A model generated the notes under the pieces. It was given only the letters and a program-made list of their open reading frames with translations, was not told the DNA's origin and searched no databases. A stretch of 64,000 bases of DNA from CAVRIA01 sp963721115 (GTDB lineage: Bacteria > Desulfobacterota > Binatia > HRBIN30 > CADEER01): assembly GCA_963721115.1 (NCBI GenBank), contig CAVRIA010000014.1, positions 130,197 through 194,196 of the forward strand. The letters run 5' to 3'. Numbering within the stretch: the first letter of the stretch is position 1; each line of letters opens with the position of its first letter. The position numbers were made by a program, and so were the translations under genes. This document shows positions 45,718 through 53,563 of the stretch, piece by piece.

Positions 45718-46646
45718 GCCGGCCTTACGATGCCGTGTTGCTGATCGCCTTCGGCGGCCCCGATCGCATGGAGGACGTGCGCCCCTTCCTCGCCAACGTT
45801 CTGCGCGGCCGCCCCGTGCCGCCGGAGCGCGTCGAGACGGTGGTGCATCACTACGAGATCCTCGGCGGCCGCTCGCCGCTCAACGAGCTGACCTCCCGGC
45901 AGGCGCAGGGGCTGCGCGAACGACTCGCCGCGGAAGGCCCCGCCCTCCCCGTCTACGTCGGCATGCGCAACTGGCACCCCTTCCTGGAGGCGACGCTGCG
46001 CCAGATGATGGAGGCCGGTGTGCGGCGCGCGGTTGGCTTCATTCTCGCCGCGCAGCAGAACGATGCCGGCTGGGGCCGCTACCAGCGCGACGTCGCCGAG
46101 GCGCAGGCGGCGATCGGTGCCGCCGCGCCGGAGGTCGACTTCGTTTCCGGCTGGCACGCGCACCCCCTCTTCCTCGAGGCGGTCGCGGATCTCGCCGCCG
46201 GGGCCCTGCGGTCGGTGCCGGCGCCGCGCCGCTCCACCACGCGCCTGGTGTTCACGGCGCACAGCATCCCCGTCGCCATTGCGGCGCCCTCCCCCTACGT
46301 CGCCCAGCTCGAGGAAGGGGCGCGCCGCGTGGCCGAGCGGCTGGCCATCGACGACTACCTCCTCGCCTACCAGAGCCGCAGCGGCAGCCCGCGCGAGCCG
46401 TGGCTCGAGCCCGACATCGGCGAGGTGGTGCGCGCCGAGGCGGCGCGCGGCCGCACCGACCTCGTCGTGGTGCCGCTCGGCTTCGTGTGCGATCACGTCG
46501 AGGTCCTCTACGACCTGGACGTCGAGGCGAAGGCGATCGCCGACGAGGTCGGCATCGGCTTCGCCCGCGCCCGCACCGTCAACGACCACCCGGCCTTCAT
46601 CCGCATGATGGCGGAGGTCATCCGCGCGCATGTCGCCCGCTCGTGA
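45714..46646 (+). CDS. hemH: Ferrochelatase-like HemH
   Basis: HemH inserts iron into porphyrin. The 310-residue protein shows AVLLIAFGGPDRMEDVRPFL, HYEILGGRSPLNELT, GMRNWHPF, LVFTAHSIPV with the metal-binding His, and YQSRSGSP. The Glu of the second metal site is probably in CDHVEVLYDLD, which is the usual FxxDxxETLxE region in a Val-Leu form. Whether it works on protoporphyrin or coproporphyrin cannot be read; HemG next door favours the protoporphyrin route. ATGA overlap with hemE. Confidence 0.93.
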   Translation: MSRPYDAVLLIAFGGPDRMEDVRPFLANVLRGRPVPPERVETVVHHYEILGGRSPLNELTSRQAQGLRERLAAEGPALPVYVGMRNWHPFLEATLRQMMEAGVRRAVGFILAAQQNDAGWGRYQRDVAEAQAAIGAAAPEVDFVSGWHAHPLFLEAVADLAAGALRSVPAPRRSTTRLVFTAHSIPVAIAAPSPYVAQLEEGARRVAERLAIDDYLLAYQSRSGSPREPWLEPDIGEVVRAEAARGRTDLVVVPLGFVCDHVEVLYDLDVEAKAIADEVGIGFARARTVNDHPAFIRMMAEVIRAHVARS

Positions 46647-48063
46647 AGGCGGCGCGCCGCGCGTCGCGGTGGTGGGCGGCGGCATCGCCGGCCTGGCGGC
46701 GGCGCACCGGCTGCTCGAGCTGGCCGGCGAGCGCAATCGGCCGATCGCCCTACGGCTCTTCGAGGCCGGGTCGCGCCTCGGCGGCACCATCCGCACGGAG
46801 CGCACCGACGGCTTCGTGCTCGAGGGCGGTCCCGACTCCTTCCTGTCCGAGAAGCCGGCGGCGCTGCGCCTGTGCGAGCGGCTCGGCATCACCGACCGGC
46901 TGGTCGGCACGCGGGAGGAGTTTCGGCGCACCTACGTCGTGCACGCCGGGCGCCTTCATCCCCTGCCCGACGGCTTCCTGCTGCTGGCGCCGACGCGATT
47001 CTGGCCGCTGCTCACGACGCCGCTCTTCTCCTGGCCGGGCAAGCTGCGCATGGCGCTCGACCTGGTGCTGCCGCGCGGCGGCGCACCGGACGACGAGAGC
47101 CTCGGCTCCTTCGTCACCCGGCGGCTCGGAACGCAGGCCCTGGAGCGAGTCGCGCAGCCGCTGGTAGGCGGCATCTACACCGCCGATCCCGACCGCTTGA
47201 GCCTCGCCGCCACCATGCCGCGCTTTCTCGAGATGGAGCGGCGCGACCGCAGCATCATCGCCGCCATGTGGAAGCAGCAACGCCGCGCCGCGCGCCAGTC
47301 CGCTCCGACCAGCGGCGCGCGCTGGAGCCTGTTCGTCAGCTTCGCCGACGGCATGCAGTCGCTGGTCGACGAGCTGGCGCGCCGCCTCCCCGAGGGCGCC
47401 GTGCAGCTGGCGACGCCGATCCGGTCGGTGCGGCGAACCGAGCGCGGCTGGCGCCTCGGCGAGGACGCCGACTGCGACGCGGTGATCCTCGCCACCCCGG
47501 CGCACGCCAGCGCCCCCCTGCTCGAGACCGAGAACGCCGCCCTGGCCGCCGAGCTGCGCGCCATTCCGTACGCCTCGTCCGCCACCGTCACCCTCGCCTA
47601 CCGCCGCGAGGACGTTCCGCACCCGCTGGACGGCTTCGGCTTCGTCGTTCCGGCGGTGGAGAACCGGCGCCTCGTCGCGTGCACGTTCAGCAGCCTCAAG
47701 TACCCGGGCCGCGCCCCGGCGGAGTTCGTGCTGCTGCGCTCGTTCGTCGGCGGCGCCCTGCAGCCGCAGCTCTTCGCGCAGGACGACGCGTCGATGATCG
47801 CCGCCGTGCGCGCCGAGCTCGCCGACCTGCTCGGCATCCGCTCCGATCCGGTCCTCACCCGCGTCAATCGCTACCCGGACGCCATGCCGCAGTATCACGT
47901 CGGCCACCTCGATCGCGTCGCGCGGATCGACCGCCACGTCGCCGCGCTGCCGGGCCTGGCCCTCGCCGGCAGCGCCTACCGCGGCGTCGGCATCCCGGAC
48001 TGCATCCGCACCGGCGAAGAGGCGGCCGAGTCGGTTCTCGACTTCCTGCCGGCCCTGCCGTGA
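46630..48063 (+). CDS. hemG: Protoporphyrinogen oxidase (HemY-type)
   Basis: An FAD enzyme that oxidises protoporphyrinogen IX using oxygen, so it implies aerobic haem synthesis. The 477 residues contain VVGGGIAGLAAAH at 14-26, EAGSRLGGTIRTER, FVLEGGPDSFL, LVGGIYTADPDRLSL and the C-terminal GSAYRGVGIPDCI, all typical of the HemG/HemY (PPOX) family. It overlaps hemH by 17 bases and is the last gene before the 48.07-kb terminator. A coproporphyrinogen oxidase role (CgoX) is the alternative. Confidence 0.93.
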   Translation: MSPAREGGAPRVAVVGGGIAGLAAAHRLLELAGERNRPIALRLFEAGSRLGGTIRTERTDGFVLEGGPDSFLSEKPAALRLCERLGITDRLVGTREEFRRTYVVHAGRLHPLPDGFLLLAPTRFWPLLTTPLFSWPGKLRMALDLVLPRGGAPDDESLGSFVTRRLGTQALERVAQPLVGGIYTADPDRLSLAATMPRFLEMERRDRSIIAAMWKQQRRAARQSAPTSGARWSLFVSFADGMQSLVDELARRLPEGAVQLATPIRSVRRTERGWRLGEDADCDAVILATPAHASAPLLETENAALAAELRAIPYASSATVTLAYRREDVPHPLDGFGFVVPAVENRRLVACTFSSLKYPGRAPAEFVLLRSFVGGALQPQLFAQDDASMIAAVRAELADLLGIRSDPVLTRVNRYPDAMPQYHVGHLDRVARIDRHVAALPGLALAGSAYRGVGIPDCIRTGEEAAESVLDFLPALP

Positions 48064-48065
48064 GC

Positions 48066-48103
48066 AAAAAAAAGCCCGCGGCGTCTCCGCCGCGGGCTTT
48101 TTT
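48066..48103. terminator. Bidirectional rho-independent terminator
   Basis: Eight As, a perfect 10-bp GC stem (GCCCGCGGCG 48074-48083 with complement 48088-48097), a 4-base loop and six Ts. The symmetry makes it work in both directions, ending the haem operon on plus and the secreted-protein gene on minus. Confidence 0.95.
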
Positions 48104-48132
48104 CAATGTGGTACGCGTCGTCCGCGATGCGA

Positions 48133-48705
48133 TTACGGAACCAGCAGACCGGCCTTCGCCACCGCCGTCGTTCCGGCCATGAGACCGACCTCGCCGAGGA
48201 TGATGGAGGTGTTGTTGCCCGTCGAGATCGCTCCCGGAACCAGCGTGTTGAGCGTGGTCTTGAGCTTGCACTTGCCCTTGGCGACCGTACAGGTGGCCCC
48301 GGGGATCGGGAAGTTGGTAAGCGAAACCGTGGTGCAACGGGCACTCACCGTGCAGTCGTCCGTGCTCGACCGGAACGACGCATAGGCCTGCAGGACCGTA
48401 CCGTCCGGACAGTTCTCGAGCCCGCCGAGCTTCACGCTGAGCGCCAGGTCGTCCTTCGCCTTCGCCGCGACCTTGCCACTGCCCTTGTCGCCGAACTGGC
48501 ACGTGGTCGAGCTGGACTCGGGGCAGGCCGGCAGGGCGAGCCCGCCGCCGGTCATTTCGCTGTTCGCCGTGCACACGGCCACGTCATGTACCATGGTTGC
48601 CTGGTACTTGTTGGCCTTCTTCGGCTCTCCATCGGCACCGAAGGCCATCGTCGCCGCGAGGCCGACCGCGAGCACACCGGCCCCAACCAAATGAATCCTA
48701 CGCAT
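48133..48705 (-). CDS. Cys-rich secreted protein of unknown function
   Basis: A 190-residue protein. Residues 1-23 are a signal peptide (LVGAGVLAVGLAATMAFGA), so it is exported. The mature part has about nine Cys (AVCTANSEM, LPACPESSSTTC, LENCPDGTVL, DDCTVSARC, ATCTVAKGKCKLKT), likely in disulfides, and Gly/Ser/Thr-rich beta stretches (STGNNTSIILGEVGL). I do not recognise a domain. Start ATG 48703-48705 follows AAGGGGG. Two palindromes upstream (48726-48744, 48761-48780) suggest regulation. It converges on the haem-operon terminator. Confidence 0.7.
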   Translation of the reverse strand: MRRIHLVGAGVLAVGLAATMAFGADGEPKKANKYQATMVHDVAVCTANSEMTGGGLALPACPESSSTTCQFGDKGSGKVAAKAKDDLALSVKLGGLENCPDGTVLQAYASFRSSTDDCTVSARCTTVSLTNFPIPGATCTVAKGKCKLKTTLNTLVPGAISTGNNTSIILGEVGLMAGTTAVAKAGLLVP

Positions 48706-49096
48706 GTTACCCCCTTTTCGTCTTCGTTCGCGGGTCCCGCGAACATGTCCCAATGATTTCGGTTTGCGGAATTGCAAACCGTGTCCCAAGCAATTCACGG
48801 CCACCCACAGCCGCGGGCGCATTGAACGCGACGCGCATAGCTCTGTCAAGTGTGAATGCCCTCGGGGCGGAATTTTTTCGCTTCGGCGGCCCCGGAGGCC
48901 GCTCTCGCCTAGAACGACCTGTCGCCGGACACCTCAAATGACTTGTGCTCTTCCACCTCTTCCGCCTTGCGTATTGCCTCGATACGGGGTTAGATCAACT
49001 CATCTTTTTCAACTGGCAACGCGAAAACAAAAGGCCCCTGGATGCTGATGCGGCGGGAGGAAGGCGGAGAACGAGGGCGCCAAGGATGACGATTTC
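48706..49096. other. 391-bp divergent region with two palindromes
   Basis: The region separates the secreted-protein start (minus) from the repeat-protein start (plus). GTTCGCGGGTCCCGCGAAC (48726-48744) is a perfect 9+1+9 palindrome and GGTTTGCGGAATTGCAAACC (48761-48780) a second with 7-bp arms. Both precede the minus gene and look like operators or leader hairpins. No gene is visible. Confidence 0.55.
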
Positions 49097-51196
49097 ATGG
49101 ATCATTTGTCCTGCGCACCCCCAAAGTCGCATGGCTGGGCGGTTGTCACACTCCTCCTGGCCGTTCTGCTCTTCTTGTCTCTCGGCCGGCGCCCAGCATC
49201 GGCCGACGGCGGCGATTTCTCCATCGACTTCGCCGCCGCCGGACCACTGACGTACAACCACGCGACCGGTGGAGGTGCCTTCAACGACGGCACCATCGGG
49301 GATGACAAGGACGTCGTCGAGTCGCTCGAGGGCGGCAGCTTCACGTGCGGCGATACGGTCACCTTCCTCAGCGAGATCACCGTCGACGCCAGCCCGACCG
49401 CCGCCAACCAGACGATCGAGATCACGTACGACTTCGCAGCCAACACGACCGGGCAACCCGGCCTTGCGTACGCCGACATCACCGACGTCGCCATCAACTA
49501 CGGCAGCGTCGAGAACGGCGGAGGAGGAGGGGCCGGAACGTTCGGCGCCGATACCGGGATCTCGGACGACGGCGGGAGCACGGCGCTCACCGTCTCCAAG
49601 ACCTTCGTTCCCGCCGGCTCGAGCGTCTTCGGAACGCCCGCCTCGACCGATATCGTTTTGGTCGTCCGGATCGACGACCTCGAGGCGAGCGAGAAGGTCG
49701 TGCTGCGGGTGAACGCGCTGCTGGCCTGCGATCCGGGAAGCGGTCCGACGGGCAACCTTCAGGCCTCCGTCTCCTCCGCGCAGGTCGTGTCTCCCGCGAC
49801 CGATGCGATCTCCGTGGGAGCGCAGACCATCTCTCTCAAGAGTCCAGGCTCCGTGATCGCGGCGAATACGCCGACCGCCACGCCAACATTGACACCGACC
49901 CTGACACCGACGCTGACACCCACCAGCACCCCGACGGCCACCCCGAGCCAGACGCCGACCAGCACTCCGACCCAGACGCCCACGAATACGCCGACCACGA
50001 CACCGACGCTGACACCCACCAGCACCCCGACGGCTACCCCGAGCCAGACGCCGACCAGCACTCCGACCCAGACGCCCACGAATACGCCGACCACGACACC
50101 GACGCTGACACCCACCAGCACCCCGACGGCCACCCCGAGCCAGACGCCGACCAGCACTCCGACCCAGACGTCTGCGAACACGCCGACCGAAACCCCCACC
50201 CTGACGCCCACGAACACCCCGACGGCCACCCCGAGCCAGACGCCGACCAGTACTCCGACCCAGACGTCTGCGAACACGCCGACCGAAACCCCCACCCTGA
50301 CGCCCACGAACACCCCGACGGCCACCCCGAGCCAGACGCCGACCAGTACTCCGACCCAGACGTCTGCGAATACGCCGACCGAGACCCCCACCCTGACGCC
50401 TACGAACACCCCGACGGCCACCCCGAGCCAGACGCCGACCAGCACTCCGACCCAGACAGCTGCGAATACGCCGACCGAGACCCCCACCCTGACGCCTACG
50501 AGCACCCCGACGGCCACCCCGAGCCAGACGCCGACCAGCACTCCGACCCAGACGTCTGCGAATACGCCGACCGAGACCCCCACCCTGACGCCTACGAACA
50601 CCCCGACGGCCACCCCGAGCCAGACACCCACGGTTACGCCGACCGCAACACCCACGAGCACCCCCACGGTGACGGCGACGTTCGAGGAGTTCACTCCCGA
50701 GCCCGAGCTGGGGCCGGATATCGCGATCCGCAAGCGCTTCCAGGGACCTTGTCAGGCTGGCAAGACCTGCGTTTTCACCCTCCTCCTCAGCAACGTCGGC
50801 GACGCCGCCACCGGCGGTCCGATCACGGTCACCGACTCCCTGCCGGCGCGCCTGACCCTGGTATCGGCGTCGGGAACGAGCTGGGATTGCAGCGCATCGA
50901 CCCTGACCCAGGTCAGCTGTGTCTATCCCGGCGCGCCGCCGCTGTCTCCCGGGCATTCACTTCCCGTGATCACAGTGGTCGTCAACGTCCTGCCCGGCAC
51001 CGGGTTCTTCATCCAGAACACGGCGCTCGGGCACACGGACGGCGATCTGAACCCGGACAACGATACGGACTCGGACACGCTCGACCTGGCGCCGGTCGCG
51101 CCGGCGCCGACCCTGTCGGGTGCCGGCTTCGCCGCCGCGCTGCTGCTCCTGTTGGGCGTCGCGCTGATCGGAATCCGCAAGCGCCGCTCCTTCTGA
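49097..51196 (+). CDS. Secreted Thr-Pro repeat protein with DUF11 domain and CTERM-like tail
   Basis: A 699-residue exported protein. The signal helix is [14 protein letters not shown] (about residues 16-29). An N-terminal beta-rich domain runs to about residue 255, then a Thr-Pro linker built of a 32-residue unit of the form [15 protein letters not shown], seven full copies plus part of an eighth (DNA 49916-50674). Next comes a DUF11-type domain ([53 protein letters not shown]). The end, APTLSGAG followed by [14 protein letters not shown] and RKRR, resembles IPTL-CTERM sorting tails. It is probably cell-surface anchored. The repeat is probably glycosylated, which is inference. Confidence 0.85.
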   Translation: MDHLSCAPPKSHGWAVVTLLLAVLLFLSLGRRPASADGGDFSIDFAAAGPLTYNHATGGGAFNDGTIGDDKDVVESLEGGSFTCGDTVTFLSEITVDASPTAANQTIEITYDFAANTTGQPGLAYADITDVAINYGSVENGGGGGAGTFGADTGISDDGGSTALTVSKTFVPAGSSVFGTPASTDIVLVVRIDDLEASEKVVLRVNALLACDPGSGPTGNLQASVSSAQVVSPATDAISVGAQTISLKSPGSVIAANTPTATPTLTPTLTPTLTPTSTPTATPSQTPTSTPTQTPTNTPTTTPTLTPTSTPTATPSQTPTSTPTQTPTNTPTTTPTLTPTSTPTATPSQTPTSTPTQTSANTPTETPTLTPTNTPTATPSQTPTSTPTQTSANTPTETPTLTPTNTPTATPSQTPTSTPTQTSANTPTETPTLTPTNTPTATPSQTPTSTPTQTAANTPTETPTLTPTSTPTATPSQTPTSTPTQTSANTPTETPTLTPTNTPTATPSQTPTVTPTATPTSTPTVTATFEEFTPEPELGPDIAIRKRFQGPCQAGKTCVFTLLLSNVGDAATGGPITVTDSLPARLTLVSASGTSWDCSASTLTQVSCVYPGAPPLSPGHSLPVITVVVNVLPGTGFFIQNTALGHTDGDLNPDNDTDSDTLDLAPVAPAPTLSGAGFAAALLLLLGVALIGIRKRRSF
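49916..50674 (+). repeat. 96-bp coding tandem repeat (7.9 copies)
   Basis: The unit begins ACACCCACCAGCACCCCGAC and recurs at exactly 96-base steps (49916, 50012, 50108 and so on). Copies differ at a few codons (PTNTP/SANTP/AANTP). The periodicity leaves all reading frames open, which creates false ORFs on both strands. Length variation between strains is likely. Confidence 0.9.
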
Positions 51197-51228
51197 TCAG
51201 GCGCCCCGAGCTGATTTCCTCGGCGCTC

Positions 51229-51255
51229 GGGCCGCGGTCCTCGAGACCGCGGCCC
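51229..51255 (+). terminator. GC-rich hairpin after the repeat-protein gene
   Basis: A perfect 11-bp stem (GGGCCGCGGTC and its complement) with loop CTCGA, 33 bases past the stop. There is no T-run, so termination would be weak or Rho-assisted. Confidence 0.5.
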
Positions 51256-51392
51256 GCTCCCTCCCGCGGATCGCCTGTCCCGCAGTAGAGTGCTGCGTCT
51301 GTCGATCCCGAAGCGCGCTCAGTGATCGCGCACCGGCTTTGCGTTTCTCCGTTCTCCTGCGCTAAGCCTGCGGCCACCTCACGCAGCGACGG

Positions 51393-52799
51393 ATGGACAA
51401 GCTATCGGACAGCGCCGCGGCGGCGGTGCGGGACATCGCGGACGGGGCATCCGTCGTGATCGGCGGCTTCGGTCCCATCCAGGGGTGGCCGGTCAGCCTG
51501 ATCAAGGCGCTGCGCGAGCACGGCGCGCGCGACCTCACGCTGATCATGAACACTCCCGGGGTGGGTCCGCTGACGCCGCAGATCCTGGCCGAGAGCGGTC
51601 AGATCCGAAAGCTGATCGCCACCTACGCCGCCTACCCGACCCGGCGCACGCCGGTCGAAGAACGCATCCGGGACGGCGCCATCGAGCTCGAGCTGGTGCC
51701 GCAGGGAACGCTGGTGGAACGTCTGCGAGCGGGCGGCGCCGGCCTGGCCGCCTTCTACACGCCGACCAGCGTCGGAACACCAATCGCGGCGGGCAAGGAA
51801 GAGCGCCAGTTCGGCGGCCAGCGCTACGTCCTGGAGAGAGCGCTGCGCGCCGACTTCGCGTTCGTCCGCGCCGCGCGGGCGGATCGCCACGGCAACCTCG
51901 TCTACCGGCGCGGCTCGCGCAACTTCAACCCGGTCTTCGCCACCGCCGCCGCGGTCACCGTCGCCGAGGTCGACGACGTGGTCGAGCCGGGCGCGATCGA
52001 CCCCGAGGCGGTGGTCACGCCCGGCATCTTCGTCGACCGCGTCGTGCGCACCGAGGAGACGATGGACGACGCGGCCCTGCTGGCGCTGTCGCGGAAGTAC
52101 GGCAAGCCGCAGCGGCTCGAGGCGCGCCACGCTCCCGGCGCTCCCCCCGGGCTGACGCCGGAGCTCATGGCCTACAAGGCGTCGACCCTCCTGCGACCGG
52201 GAGAGCACGTCAACCTGGGCCTCGGCCTCCCCACTCTCATCTCCAACTTCATCGGCGCCGAGCACGACGTGACCCTGCACGCCGAGAACGGCATCCTCGG
52301 CTATGGGCCGCTGGCGGCGGAGGGAGAGGAGGATCTCCATCTCTACAACGCCAGCGGCCAGCTCGTCAGCCTGCTGCCGGGCGCGAGCTTCTTCCACAGC
52401 GCCGACGCCTTCGCCATGGCGCGCAGCGGTCGCGTCAGCACCGTCGTTTTGGGCGGGTTCCAGGTGGCGGAGAACGGCGACCTGGCAAACTGGAACGTAC
52501 CCTCGACCGGCGTCGGCGGCATCGGCGGCGCCATGGACCTGGCCGCCGGCAGCGCGCGCCTGATCATCGTCATGTTCCACACCGACCGCGACGGTCGTCC
52601 GAAGCTGCTGCAGCGCTGCACGTATCCCCTCACCGCGATCGGGTGCGTGCGCACCGTGGTGACGGACCTGGCGCTGATCGACATCGATGCGGACGGGTTC
52701 CTGGTGCGCGAGATCGCTCCGGGCGTCGGACTCGAGGACGTCCGCGCCGTAACCGGCGCTCCGCTGCGCGTCGCCGGCGACCTGCGCGAAATGGTGTGA
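51393..52799 (+). CDS. Acyl-CoA:acetate/3-ketoacid CoA transferase, fused alpha-beta
   Basis: A 468-residue fusion of the two CoA-transferase subunits. The alpha half begins SVVIGGFGPIQGWPVSLIKAL and contains FYTPTSVGTPIAAGKEER and FVRAARADRHGN. The beta half starts near residue 260 with NLGLGLPTLISNFI and has the catalytic Glu in HAENGILGYGPL, as in succinyl-CoA:3-ketoacid transferases. It moves CoA between carboxylic acids, and a role in ketoacid or butyrate-type metabolism is likely. Start ATG 51393. Confidence 0.9.
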   Translation: MDKLSDSAAAAVRDIADGASVVIGGFGPIQGWPVSLIKALREHGARDLTLIMNTPGVGPLTPQILAESGQIRKLIATYAAYPTRRTPVEERIRDGAIELELVPQGTLVERLRAGGAGLAAFYTPTSVGTPIAAGKEERQFGGQRYVLERALRADFAFVRAARADRHGNLVYRRGSRNFNPVFATAAAVTVAEVDDVVEPGAIDPEAVVTPGIFVDRVVRTEETMDDAALLALSRKYGKPQRLEARHAPGAPPGLTPELMAYKASTLLRPGEHVNLGLGLPTLISNFIGAEHDVTLHAENGILGYGPLAAEGEEDLHLYNASGQLVSLLPGASFFHSADAFAMARSGRVSTVVLGGFQVAENGDLANWNVPSTGVGGIGGAMDLAAGSARLIIVMFHTDRDGRPKLLQRCTYPLTAIGCVRTVVTDLALIDIDADGFLVREIAPGVGLEDVRAVTGAPLRVAGDLREMV

Positions 52800-52864
52800 T
52801 TCCGCCGCGGGGAAGTCACGGCCGGCTTGTCCGAGCTGGTTTCTTCATCTAATGAGGACCGTCA

Positions 52865-53458
52865 GTGTTGCTGTTCGATGGGCCGGCGCCAGCCGACAGG
52901 TTCCCCGGGGAGATTCGCGCACCCGAGCGCGCGCTACCGCGCTACGCGCGGGAGCGGCGCTTTCCTCCGTACCGCTACGTTCCCGGCCTGCACCCGCACC
53001 CGGTGCGCGACCCGGCCGGACATTCCTACGATCCGCGACGGTCCGTCGGACGCCAGGCGGACTGGGACCCTCTGTCGTGGCGGACTCTCCGCGAATGGAC
53101 GTGGGGAATCGATCTGTTCAACGCCTTCTATTTCTGGGAGGCCCACGAGGCGTGGGAAGGGCTGTGGGCAGTCAAGCAACGGACGAGCGCGCCGGCGATG
53201 ACCTTGCAGGGGCTGATCCAGGTCGCGGCGGCGCTGTTGAAGGTTCACCTCCGATCGGTCGCGGGGGCCAGCAGCCTCGCGGGCGACGGACTGACGAAGC
53301 TGGAAGGAACCGCGGCGACGGCCCCCGTACAGCTCGGGCTCGACGTCGCCGCTACGGCCGTCGCCTTTCGAAACTATTTTCGTCCGCTCGCGCAGCGGAC
53401 CCTACCGCCACTGGATGCTTCGGTGCCCGTCTTACGCCTCGCCGCGGAGGCCGCGTGA
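52865..53458 (+). CDS. DUF309 domain protein
   Basis: A 197-residue protein. FNAFYFWEAHEAWEGLW is the DUF309 hallmark (conserved His, Glu, Trp), followed by LQGLIQVAAALLKVH. The N-terminal third is Arg/Pro-rich with GLHPHPVRDPAGHSYDP. Function unknown. GTG 52865 is the probable start, 65 bases after the CoA-transferase stop. Confidence 0.75.
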   Translation: MLLFDGPAPADRFPGEIRAPERALPRYARERRFPPYRYVPGLHPHPVRDPAGHSYDPRRSVGRQADWDPLSWRTLREWTWGIDLFNAFYFWEAHEAWEGLWAVKQRTSAPAMTLQGLIQVAAALLKVHLRSVAGASSLAGDGLTKLEGTAATAPVQLGLDVAATAVAFRNYFRPLAQRTLPPLDASVPVLRLAAEAA

Positions 53459-53563
53459 GGTCGCGTCGGATGTCGGAACTCGCGACATCGAGATGCGCCC
53501 CGGCCCGGTGGCGGAGGCGATGTCACGTCTGGGCAAGCGGGGGGGACGGTGGGAGGAGATTTG

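Noticed and set aside
49916..50674. Regular repeats that could suggest a CRISPR array
   Set aside because: The repeats are contiguous 96-bp units without spacers and encode Thr-Pro repeats in frame.
49759..50733. Minus-strand ORF of repeated VGVxVGV units
   Set aside because: It is the antisense reading of the 96-bp Thr-Pro coding repeat, with no ribosome site or signal peptide.
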